Positions 23,337 to 34,300 of a stretch of 64,000 nt of DNA are shown here, piece by piece. Origin of the DNA: Sabellastarte sp. h YS-2021 (taxonomy: Eukaryota; Annelida; Polychaeta; Sabellida; Sabellidae); NCBI GenBank assembly GCA_964017235.1, contig OZ024933.1:94393432-94457431 (forward strand), read 5' to 3'. The notes beneath the pieces are model-generated. The model was not told the DNA's origin, did not search any database, and saw only the letters and a list, made by a program, of their open reading frames with translations. The first letter of the stretch is position 1; each line of letters starts with the position of its first letter. A program made the translations under genes and the position numbers.

Positions 23337-24360
23337 TATATACTGCATAGATCTAAACCACCAATAACACCCATTGATTGATGAACCGAAAAATGCATTT
23401 AAACAACACATGATAACAGAAATTGTGAAAATAGAATGGTTAAAGCCTTTTACAATGACCTTTTAGTCCTTTTAAACCAGTCCCATATACTTTTCTTACC
23501 ATTATATGCTTTCATAAACTCCTTTAAAAAAAGGACCTTTATGCTTCTACTTACACCCTGTACTCTTTTTGGTACCACCGGATACTTCAGGGGGTATACA
23601 TGGATTATCCCAGAGTTTGTGAAATTTGAGAAAAAATTAAAGTCAGGAGGGGCTTCTTATTTTCATTTGGGTATACAGTGAAATCTGCTTTTCTTCGTCA
23701 TGTATGTAAATCAATATCATGACAGGTTTTCTTCTTTACGAATTTTTATCCAATCAGATTTGAAGGTTCTTCATGACATCATAGGCAATGAATAATTATG
23801 TTACTTTATTTATTATTTCTTTGTGGGGATATTTGTCAAAGTCCATCCTTAATATTTTGGAAACCACATAACCTACATGTGTGTCATTTATATCACTAGA
23901 AAGGTATTATTGCAGCGCTTCTGCTTGTTATCTCCCGTCAGGCTTTAGCGTGGGAGAGAGATTATAAAATGCATCATGTGTGTGCATGCCTTAGTGTGTC
24001 ACACAGATTTCTCCGAATCTATCAGATTCTTTTGTCATTAAAATGTCCTAATGAATTTTCACGCTCTTGAAAATTTTGTTGGTTTTGTGGATTTCGGCCT
24101 AAGGATAAGCGAGTAATAGCAATTTTACCTACTTTCAGTAATTTAAAAGGACTCATAACTCAAAAGTTATTGTTGTTAGAGTTTTTTTCTTCAAATGTGT
24201 TGTTCAGCTACTTTGTCCTTAGCTATAACATGGTACATAGTTTAGTGTTCCATTGCATGTCACAAGTGAGTATTAGCTGTTTTCTTATGTGTAGCAAAAA
24301 ATGAAAGCAGTAAATGTCAAATATCTTCAAAACTTCAAAAGTATTAAGTTATGTAATATT
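23337..24360. other. Non-coding, with one isolated hairpin
   Basis: At 23931-23956 TCTCCC and GGGAGA can pair around a loop, resembling the 5' hairpins of the array elements nearby, but no matching 3' end was found. The segment near 23850-23930 also resembles 45545-45640. The short frame at 23436-23681 is not convincing. Confidence 0.4.
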
Positions 24361-26955
24361 TATGTCCAACCCCCCCCGGTGAGGGTGGACATATTATTTT
24401 TGTTTTTTCCGCTGTCCGGCATCCAGCATCCGGCGTCGCACATCATTTTTGCTCATTTTAAGGAAAGATTTTAGAGCTATCTTCACCAAATTTGGTACGC
24501 AAGATTATTGGGTCAGTGTCTTGCTTGGGATTGCTTTCAGGTGTTGTAGCTCTTTTACTTACTGAGTAATACCTAAGTACAGCTACTTTCAGTACCTATT
24601 GGTTTCCGTGCATTTAAGGGAAAACGATTCAAGGTATTTTACTAAAATTGGGAATACAAGATTGTTATGTCTATAGCTCGCTTGGTATTTCATTTGTGGC
24701 TGATAGTTCTGTAAGAAAGCGAGTAATGTAGAAATAAAGTCCTCAGGTTCATATTTTATGACCTCTATAAAAGTACGGTACTTCCGGCGGATAATGGACG
24801 AGTGCGGTATCTTTTATTAATCAATAAATTTTATTGTAAATATGTTTTTATGCACACCTGTTTGTCGCACTATATTTTGTCTGTATTGTTTGGTTCTCTA
24901 TTATCGATGATCGTCCATTTATTGCCTCCGATAATTGTACACAAAAATATGTGCACTGCATTGTTTTGTGTAGTCTGCGCAATTCCGGTCTTTATAATAG
25001 CCATTTAGGTACTTTGTTGGCTATTTTCATTACTACTTTTGAGTAATTTGCTTATACCTCAGAAACCGTTACAGATAGAGCGATTTTGTGCAAATTTTCT
25101 ACCCAAAGGGTAATAGAAGATTATCCTGTGTAAAAAAAAACAAAAAAAAATTACATTTACGGAACTTTTGGCGGCCATCTTGAATTTTAGCGGTAAATAA
25201 AAAATTGAAAATATCTCAGAAACCGTTAGAGATAGAGCGATTTCGAGTGAATTTTTGACCCACATCTTGGATTTTAGCGGAAAATAAAACAGTGTAAATA
25301 TCTCGGAAACCGTAAGAGATAGAGTGATTTCGATTGATTTATTGACCCACAGGGTAATACAAGGGTGTTCCATTGAAAAGGGAAAAATTTCAATTTTTTG
25401 CAACTTATGGTGGCCATCTTGGAATTTAGCGGAAAATATAAAGTGTAAATATCTTGGAAACCATAAGAGGTAGAGTTATTTCGAGTGAATTTTTGGCCCA
25501 TAGGGTAGTACAAGGATGTATCATTGAAAAGCAAAAAATTTCAATTTTGCAAATTATGGCGACCATCTTGGATTTTAGCGGAAAATAAAAAAGTGTAAAT
25601 ATCTTGGAAACCGTAAGAGACAGAGCGATTTCGATTGATTTTTTGACCCACAGGGTAGTACAAGGGTGTTCCATTGAAAAGGGAAAAATTTCAATTTTTC
25701 GCAACTTATGTGCGGCCATCTTGGATTTTAGTGAAAAATTTTAGTGAAAAAAATGAAAGTATCTCGGAAACCGTAAGAAATAGAGTCATTTTGAGTGAAT
25801 TCCATAGGGCAGTAGAAGAGTAGCCTAAATAAAAGGGAAAATTGTCAATTTTCGCAACTTTTGGCGGCTATCTTGGATTTTAGTGGAAAATAAAGAATTG
25901 TAAATATCTCCTAAATCGTAGTGTTATGATCGAAAGTAAATTTGAAAACTGGGTCCCGAAAACAAAAATTCGACAAAAAACGTATTTGTTCGAATTGGTA
26001 TACTCCAAAATGTAACGTCTTCTATATGTGTACATGAAACATAAATGCAAGTAAAATGCAGTTTATTTGTCATTAAACTTGGAAGTTTTGGATATCATTT
26101 CACGGTATATTGACAAAATATAATAGAAGTGCACGTTAAGAAGCGTTTCTGTCCAATATTTTATGGTTTGGATATGAAATTGTGACATTTCGAGAACCAG
26201 TTCTTGGACATCTGTCACTGGATTTTGTTTAAGTGTATATTGAATACAAACCAACTATCGGGTGTGCCGTCTTTACCACTACTAAATCGTAAGAGATAGA
26301 GCCATTTCGAGCGATTTTTTGACTCACAGGGTAGTACAAGGGTATCCTATACAAGAGGGAAAATTTTCAATTTTCACTAATTTTGGCAACCATCTTGGTT
26401 TTTTGTGGAAAATAAAAAATTGTAAGTATCACGGAAACTGCAAGAGATAGAGCAATTTCGAGTGAAATTTTGACCATTACAACAGTAGTAGAGTATCCTA
26501 TGTATTAGGGAAAAATTTCAATTTCGCAACTTTTGAAGCCTATCTTGGATTTTTGCTGAAACTCAAAGATTGTAAATATCTCAGAAACCGTTAGAGATGC
26601 AGCAATTTTGAGCGAATTTTTCACCCATAGAGTAGTACCAGGGTATTCTGTGTAACAGATAAAAATTTCAATTTTCACCACTTTTGGTGGCCATCTTGGA
26701 TTTTAGTGAAAAATAAAGAAGTGTTATTATTTCGGAAACCGTGACCACAGGGTAGGTCAAGGGTGTCTATTTTCACCATTTTTGGCGGCCATCTTGGATT
26801 TTAACGGAAATTAAAAAATTTTAAATATCTCATAAAGCATAAGTGATAGAGCCATTTTGAGCAAATTTTTGACCCAGGAATTTTTTTAGCAGAAAGTAAA
26901 CTGTAAGTATAGCCTTTCCAAGCATCATGGGTGGACATTACACATGATAATGTGT
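24361..26955 (+). mobile_element. Hairpin-ended tandem-array element (P3)
   Basis: The 5' hairpin TATGTCCA...TGGACATA (24361-24393) is followed by a CCGGCATCC-rich lead-in and the sentence-like AAATTTGGTACGCAAG motif. Then come about ten diverged units of roughly 150 bp, each with AAACCGTAAGAGATAGAGCG and GGCGGCCATCTTGGATTTTA. The 3' end repeats GTGGACAT (26931-26938) and closes with a second hairpin ACACAT-GATA-ATGTGT (26941-26955 region). No protein; open frames across the array are by-products. A hAT-like MITE is inserted at 25919-26281. The architecture recalls pearl/HINE-type non-autonomous Helentrons (inference). Confidence 0.7.
25919..26281. mobile_element. hAT-like MITE inserted in the P3 array, 363 bp
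   Basis: Flanked by perfect 8-bp direct repeats CTAAATCG (25911-25918, 26282-26289). Termini are short: TAGTGTTATGA and the complement of TCTTTACCACTA. It splits one unit of the surrounding tandem array, showing that the array is older. Confidence 0.75.
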
Positions 26956-27240
26956 TTTCCTGTATGCAGTCCACCTATTTCTCTATTTTTCCACTTCTTG
27001 TTTTTACAGGGCTTCCTATTTCTAGTTTCAATATGTTATTCATCTAGTTATGATAAGCAATCATATATTAAAGTTTTAGACCTGTTGCACTTTGTACAGC
27101 TCAGTAATAGCTACTTTGAAATTCTTACTGTTGAGTAAATCCATTGTAACTCCAGAACTATTGCAGTTATGTTGTTCAGCTGCTGTTGTCCTGAACTACC
27201 AAATGGCACATAGTTTGGAGCTCCATTGCATATAATAATT

Positions 27241-28908
27241 AAGCGTCCCTGAAAAGGGCGCTTATTTGGTTTCACGTCAGTTTCCTCGCCGCCGCCGCAT
27301 TATGGTCTCCCTTGAATATCTCCCTTATTATTGCAAGCTTTTTAACCATATTTGGCAGTTACATACCTTAGGCGTGGGAAAATTTTTCCACATGCTTAAA
27401 TTTGACCTTTCATCTTTATCAAGGTCACATCAAAAAATAGTTTTTTCGGGTACACCCGCCCGTCATCGCAGTTCAGGAAAATCTACTGACCGCAGAGCCT
27501 TGTAACTTCATACTTGTGTTCATACTATCAAAAACGCGAGCTGGTTAGATTTTGGGAGCAATCCGATGAAAATTGACCGATTTATGGGCGATTTTTTCAC
27601 AGGTACCAATCAGAAAGCTTAAAATTCATGTGAACCCCCTATTATCTTCTTAATATTGCATTTAGAGCCATAAAATGTATTGGGAGGTAGTAGGAAACCA
27701 TATGTGGAGAGTCTAGGAAGCAAGTCAAATTTCCCCTCCGATCCCCCTGTAGGGGTCAAACTGGGGTCATAAAATAGCCAATTTCGTCTTTTTCCCTTAT
27801 ATCTCCTTTATTCTTGCTTCTACAGCTTTAGAATGTATTAAGAGGTATTGGGAAACCATATGTGAAGAGTCAAGATAGCAGGTCAGATTTACCCCCAGAC
27901 CCCCCCTTATGGGTCAAACTGGGGTCATAAAATAGCCGATTTTGTGTTTTTACCTTATATCTCCTTTATTCTTGCTTTTAGAATTTTACAATGTATTAAG
28001 AGGTATTGGGAAACCGTATGTGAAGAGTCTAGATAGCCGGTCAGATTTACCCCCAGACCCCCCCTTATGGGTCAACTGGGGTCATAAAATAGCCGATTTT
28101 GTGTGTTTGCCTTATATCTATTTTATTCTTGCTTTCAGAGATTTACAATGTATTAAGAGGTATTGGGAAGGCTTATGTGATGAGTCTAGATAGCCGGTCA
28201 GATTTACCCCCCCCCCCCCCCCCCCCATGGGTCGAATTGCAGTCATAAAATAGCCGAATTTGTGTTTTTGCCTTACATCTACTTTAGTCTTGCTTCTACA
28301 GCTTTAGAATGTATTAAGAGGTATTGGGAAACCTTATGTGAATAGTCTAGATAGCCGGTCAGATTTACCCCCTGACCCTCCCTTATGGGTCAAACTGGGG
28401 TCATAAGATAGCCGATTTTCAGTTATATCTAAATAGAAATGAGCATTATTCATAAGATATAAATAGGCTTGTGGGAACATTGACCTTTTATTTACTCATT
28501 GGGATAGATGTGGTCACAGCATTGTGTCATAAACTTCTTGCCTTTCCAACGGCTCAAATTTTACTATGCCTTTTTCTAAAATGTAACTAGGTATATGGCA
28601 TTTATAAAGCACTATTACTCTTTAACTAAGTAGTTTTATGGTGTAATTTTCAACCTATTATAAGTATTGATGCTTTATGCTTTCTGAGCCAGAGCATTTA
28701 TTCAATTAACTTTTCACAATTTATAACCATAGAAAACAAAATAAAGCTTAAAATTTTCTTTCATGTTAATGCATAAACTTCCACACTGTCTGCTTAACTT
28801 TCACTTCTTCTCTCAGCACTGCATGTTTTTATTTTCAAAAACCTTTTTCTACTGTATATTATATTGCGGTGAACCTTTTTGGGACGCTTAGTTTTTGTTA
28901 GCAAAAAC
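27241..28908 (+). mobile_element. Hairpin-ended tandem-array element (P1), 158-bp units
   Basis: The 5' hairpin AAGCGTCCCT/AGGGCGCTT (27241-27263) is followed by a GCCGCCGCC segment and a lead-in. Then come five units of about 158 bp, with GGTCATAAAATAGCC at 27765, 27923, 28080, 28241 (variant) and 28399. The 3' end has the inverted stem GGGACGCTTA (28881-28890) and the hairpin GTTTTTG..CAAAAAC (28891-28908). It shares both ends with the element at 34151-36681. One unit carries a poly-C run near 28207-28226. Confidence 0.75.
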
Positions 28909-29598
28909 ATTCTTCTAGTTGAGTAATAGCTGTTTTCTTATTTGTAGCTAAATATCAGAAGAAGTAAATGTCAAATATCTTTAGAAGTTTTACAGATAGG
29001 CCAATCTTTTCACATATGTTATTCATTAAGTTTTGAATAAGATATCATATACTACTATTAAATTATTGTATCCACCGGAGCTACACTCATTTTTCCAATG
29101 AGTAACTCGCTTGTAACTTCAAAAGTATTCAATTTATAGTTTTTTCTTTGCATGACATTTGCTTAATGTGCCTTCCCCAACATAAACAATTGTGGTTTGG
29201 ATGGGCCAAACCACGAACTGGCTTATTGATCTACAATAATTAAAAAGTGATTAGCCATGGCTAAAGCCAACTGTTGACTACACAAGATATTGGCATATTT
29301 TTAGCAACAACACTTCTGTGAAATTCCTTTAGTCTCCGATCTTATCTGTGTAAATAAGCCATAAACTATGGAATAATGCAATGTATAAAAAAATACTACT
29401 TTCATTTTTGAACCTAGCAATTTCTCTAATATTCTCATAATATAAACTAACCAAAGTAGAACATAATTTTAGAAAATTACTTTCTGGGAAAGATTCTATG
29501 TTATGCAAAATTGAATAGACACACAGAGGAAAATTGATCTACAGATACTGATGTGTATAACTAAAAAACTTATGTCTCATAATGTAATCATTTCAAAG
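28909..29598. other. Non-coding, no feature recognised
   Basis: AT-rich. A segment near 28940-28990 resembles 24280-24330 (GTAAATGTCAAATATCTT), so a dispersed repeat may lie here. No gene. Confidence 0.4.
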
Positions 29599-29842
29599 GG
29601 CCATGGTGGTGCAGTGGTTACACACGCGCCTCCCACCTCTGAGATCAGAGTTTGAATCCCAGCCTGACCTCATGTGGGAAAGCTAGTAGTTGCTTGCCGT
29701 TGGTCGGTAGTTTATAGTACAGAACCTTGACAAACTGTATGTATTGGTTTTCTCTGCCCTTCCAACTACCCGTCACAATATAAGTGAAAAAGTACATGTA
29801 GTACTAGGTTTGAGGTAAAACACTAAATAAATAAATAAAATA
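29599..29842 (+). mobile_element. tRNA-headed SINE (family S1), near full length
   Basis: Starts with a tRNA-like head: GGTGGTGCAGTGGTTACAC (A-box region), then TTTGAATCCC (B-box region). The body has CAGAACCTTGACAAAC and CTACCCGTCACAATAT and ends in an (AAAT)n tail. Imperfect 10-bp direct repeats (TCATTTCAAA and TCATTTGAAA) flank it. Best reference copy of S1 in this window. Confidence 0.85.
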
Positions 29843-29964
29843 GTCATTTGAAATAGACTTCATTTCTATACAGCATAATTTTTTCAACTTTCAACTGTTA
29901 TTAGTAGGTACATTGTTTGACTGTGCAGACAGTTATAATAAATGTAAAAATATTTCAATATCTC

Positions 29965-30178
29965 ATACTGTCATTGGGTCCTATCCCCAGTGGCAGGTTA
30001 AAGAACCTCAAGGACGTTGATAAATGGTCATCCTTGAGCCTCTATCTTCAAGTTAGGGGAATGTCAGTTACTTGTGAGTTGGGGCTGTACCTGTACAGTC
30101 GGATTGGTTAAATAGCGCTTTGAGTCCTGTAGTATATGGAGATATTGCGCTGAGTATAAATACATAATAATAATAATA
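29965..30178 (+). mobile_element. SINE family S2, 5'-truncated
   Basis: Shares CCCCAGTGGCAGG, AACCTCAAGGAC and the tail GGTTAAATAGCGCTTTGAGT with the copies at 1-84 and 39115-39425. Ends in an (ATA)n microsatellite. The tRNA-like head seen in the 39115 copy is missing. Confidence 0.8.
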
Positions 30179-30632
30179 TCTGCGGATATCTTAGTGGGAC
30201 GGGACATTATTATCTACTGATCGGTTTGAATCTGGTGTATTGGAAAAGTTATATTCTAGCATTTCTCCAATTGAACAGGCCCAGTAACATTAAGAGTAGT
30301 TCATCAAAATAAAACATGACACTTCTAATCAAGAAGACTTTAAAATTTACAAAAACATGAGGTACAAGAAGAATTTCTCCAGGTTTAGGGTTTTTTCAAA
30401 TATTTTAACGTTCAGGTTCATGTAATAAATAAAATGCTAATATTGATATATGATATATGTGGGTTTTTTCACACTTCACCATCGGCAACCCTCTCCAGAA
30501 ACGTGTAAATATTGACAGTGTTAATAACATTGTACCAATTGAGGGTGCTGCTTTTTTTGTCATTTTGTTATAACATCAAAAAATAAATTGTTCAAATTCT
30601 GACTAAAAATAACACTTATTTGTATTTTTCAG
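30179..30632. promoter_or_regulatory. Upstream region of the zinc-finger gene (no promoter recognised)
   Basis: AT-rich, with no TATA or CpG cluster I can defend. The segment ends with a pyrimidine-rich tract and AG (TGTATTTTTCAG, to 30632), a plausible 3' splice site. If used, the first coding exon starts at 30633 and a further 5' UTR exon and the promoter lie upstream. Confidence 0.3.
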
Positions 30633-30782
30633 GCTTTTTCATGGGCTAGAATTTCAGTAGTTACAAGATGTACATAGCCTTAATTCTGAACAACCACTAC
30701 AAAGAGGACATCAGGAATTTGTAAAATAAAGGTCTCTATATGATACATCTTTATTTTTAAATTTTAAAAATATTGATGGAAA

Positions 30783-31351
30783 ATGGATCTAAGCTGCGAC
30801 AGTGATTCTGATGATACAATCATAGAAGAAGTTAATATTAAGCAAGATTCTGACCTCGAATATGACCCTAGTAAGGTCAAAGATGAACCTGCTAATGATG
30901 AATATGACCTTAATGACTCAAATGTGGAAAATAGTAGTTCTTTTGGCAGCAGCACTTCTGAGAGATTCCCCGAGTCCCAGATTTTTTCCAGTGTCAAGTC
31001 AGAATCCATTGACTGCCCTTCATGCCAGAGAAGTTTTGAGGCAGCTGATATTGTGGCCAGTAGCAGCCTCTGTGTGAAGTGTGACTTCGAGCATGCCAGT
31101 GCCTCTCCAGTCTCTGGTAAAGTGGTGCCAGTATCTTTCAGTACCAGTGACCTTGGAAACAGTTTTAACGACATTCCTGAGCGATCAAATGACGAGACAT
31201 GGATTTGTCTCCTGTGTGATAAGAGGTTCAAGAGTTATGGCAATTTCACACGACATCTGCTGCTTCATTCAACACAGTGTGGTCAGTGTAACAAGCATTT
31301 TGAAGATGAAGCTGGACTGAAGAAACACCTGGAAGAAGATCATGCTTTCAA
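30783..31351 (+). CDS. Zinc-finger gene, coding exon 1
   Basis: Residues 1-190 (last codon split, AA plus G). It contains the acidic N-terminus (SDSDDTIIEE and similar), two CxxC pairs (CPSC, CVKC) and fingers 1-2 (CLLC...H, CGQC...H) from residue 142. The donor is CAA/GTATGT. The ATG at 30783 is preceded 9 bp upstream by an in-frame TGA. An antisense open frame (31231-30764) is a shadow. Confidence 0.9.
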
Positions 31352-34300
31352 GTATGTTGTTCTTTTATTGAGCCCAAACATACAAAAACCATCAGAGGTG
31401 ATCAAGGTTGAGATGATAAATATGCCAGGGTATTATCCATGAAAGGACAACCCTGGTTGGGTAATGCTCCAGACATGGGCAATACCATATACTTTTTGTG
31501 AACCCATGTTATCATGATTGTGAAATTATTGTAATCATGATATGTCTATTTCAGTTGCCTAGTATTTATATCAAAACCATTTGTCCTTTTTTATCTTTGT
31601 TTCATTATGGTTGTTTGTTTCAGTCAACCTGATGTGGCTAACTTCTGCAATACTAGTGATTGTTAACACAGTCCCACTTAATTTTTGTGCCTTATGTGTA
31701 CAGCTGATTCTGTGATTTAGATCAACAGGACAAGTGTTGTTGCAACTGTGTGATATTAACATAACTTTGAAAAAAATGATACCATAATTGAAGACAGTGT
31801 TAAAAACGACCATTTTAATCTATATTTTTTCCCTCCGCAGGTGTGAAGTATGTGGGAAAGTCTTTCAAAAGCGTGTTAAATTAGAGTACCACAAGGTAAC
31901 TCATTCAGATGCCAGACCGTACCCTTGTGAGTTCTGTGAGCTGAAGTTTAAGCAGAAGTCACACATGAAGGGTCACATGAGAAGCTTTCATGGACACCTG
32001 CTGTCAGGTGGGACAAAGATATCAGTGTCGTCGAAAGGAGACAATAGAAGTGCTTCGTTTGCTGATCAGAGCATCTCTTCTGATGGTAGGTTAATATGCA
32101 ATACAGTCTCTGTTGTTTGAACGTTTAATTTTGTGACCTCATCCCCCCGCCAGTTTAAAATTGGATCAGTGTCATGATTATTTGCAAAAGTATCAGTACT
32201 ACAATGATGGGTAATTTTTATCCCACAGCTTTTAAAGGATGTATGATATTGTTTTCACCCATGGTGTCTGGTTTGATTTGTAGATTAGTCTGCGGTGGGA
32301 AAATCAGGTCCGTGCTGTATCTCAGACACTTTAAGGTATAGGAAGTTGATACATGTACGAAACACCTGTAGAAGGCTGTAGCCATGGTGTGATCTTGATT
32401 CAATCTTCAACCTTGTCATAGTGACCCCTAACCCTTCAAATCTTGTCTGGGCTATATTTTGGAAACCGTAAGGTGTAGGAAATTGATGTTTGGTACGTGT
32501 GACCATGTTTTGACCTTGCTACAGTGAACTTTACCTTTGAAATCTTGATTCAACCATCAACTTGGTTATAGTGACCTCCAACCCTTAAAATGTTGTCTGG
32601 GCCATATTGTTTGGAAAACGTAAGTTGATGATTGTCATAGTGTGACTGTGTTTTGACCTTTGATCTTGCTGCAGGGAACTTCACCTTCAAAGCCTTGTCA
32701 GGCCTGTATCTGGGAAACAGTAAGGTACAGGAAGTTGATACATGGTGGGGAAATAGGTTGGGGGATGTAGTTTTAAAACAGTATAATGTGACCTTGAATT
32801 TACCTTTAACCATGTCATATGGTGACCTTGACCTTTGATATATTGTCAGGGCTTTTTCTTGGAAACATTAAGGTGGTTGGGAAATGTAGCTATACAGTGG
32901 CATGGTGTGACCTTGATTTGATCTTTGACATTGCTGTAGTGATGTTAACTTTGAAAATCCTGTCCAGGCTATATCTCAGAAACTGTAAAGTATAGGAATT
33001 TGTCACATTGTAGGCATATTCGTTGGAGGTTTTAGGGGTTCAGAATCATGGCCTTCGCTCTACAAGAATGTTTTCTACTGCCATATTCGAGAATTATTTC
33101 TCCTACCACTAGGTTATATGGACTGCTGCAACTGATTATTATGTACTTTTACCTAATTATGCTTTCTCCATTGACAGCTTTATTAATGAATAGATCAATT
33201 GATAAATTTTACAGCTTCATAACTTTTAGTTTTCAAATTAATGCTGTCATCTTGCCATTAAATTGTCTTTATTTTGATCTTGATTAAATAGATCTGATGT
33301 TTGTCTTTTTTCATTTTCTTTTTCTTTTGTGTTATTTGTTCAGCACACTTCCTGTTCTGAAAAACACCTTATGTTTGCACTTTTCATATCTTTGATATCT
33401 CGGTCTGCAATGCTATTTCTCCAGGCTGTGGGGTATGGGTGTCTTTGGTGCTATGTTTACACTATCTGCTTGATAACATTGAGAATGGCATAAACAATTT
33501 GCCAGAAAAGAGTGCTCTGTTTAGTAGATGTAATTTTTTGATAAATTTCCACTTAGCAAGGCTTTAAGATCCTAACATGTATATGCCTGTTAAGACCTGA
33601 ATTACCAGGGAATGCCTGTGATTACCCTTTAGCTCAGCTGGGTTAAGAAGTGAGACTTGAGTTTATTTGTCTGTAATGCAAGCTATTGAGATTGAATCCC
33701 AGCACAGACAGAAAATTGTTCATGTACAGGTTAGAAAATGGGGTCTCATTGTTATTAACTAAGCTCTGGCTTTTGAATGAGATGTAAAACCAACATACGG
33801 CGGTAATGCAGTTCACATATTTTGTGGCCAATAGAATTTGCTAAGGACTTCCATAGTTAACCCCAGCCAATAAAGGCTGGGTTATAGTTGTCCCCTGCAC
33901 TGTCCGGGCGGCGGTGGCAGCAGGCATAAAGCTTGTGGGTGTCCCACAGCCTAAACCCATGCATAGATTTTCACCACATATTCAGGCTATATTTACCCCA
34001 AGAGGATATAGAAGTGATAAAGTTTTGGGGGGTATCTGGCAACAGCTGTTAAAAGGTCAGTAATATGTTCTAAAACTTAAAATATTGCAGTTAGCTTCAT
34101 CAGATTTGCATAAAACATATATGGCTAGAAAAGCTTGTATGACAGTAATTAAGCGACCCGCAAGGGACGCTTGTTTGTGTATGGGAGACCTTCAGGCTCC
34201 GCCGGCTCCGCATTTTGTTTTCCTTATAACTCTGTAACCGTTAGGCGGATTCTTTTCAAATTTGGCAGGTTTATGCAGTAGCCTTGGGGAATTTTTTTGA

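Noticed and set aside
25059..25719. Three overlapping - strand open frames with repeated motifs (EIALSLTVSEIFTLFYF and similar)
   Set aside because: They run through the tandem array of P3, and each frame repeats the DNA unit. There is no domain, no start context and many interruptions elsewhere in the array.
30764..31231. 155-codon - strand frame
   Set aside because: Antisense shadow of the zinc-finger exon 1, whose + strand reading has fingers and matching splice sites.
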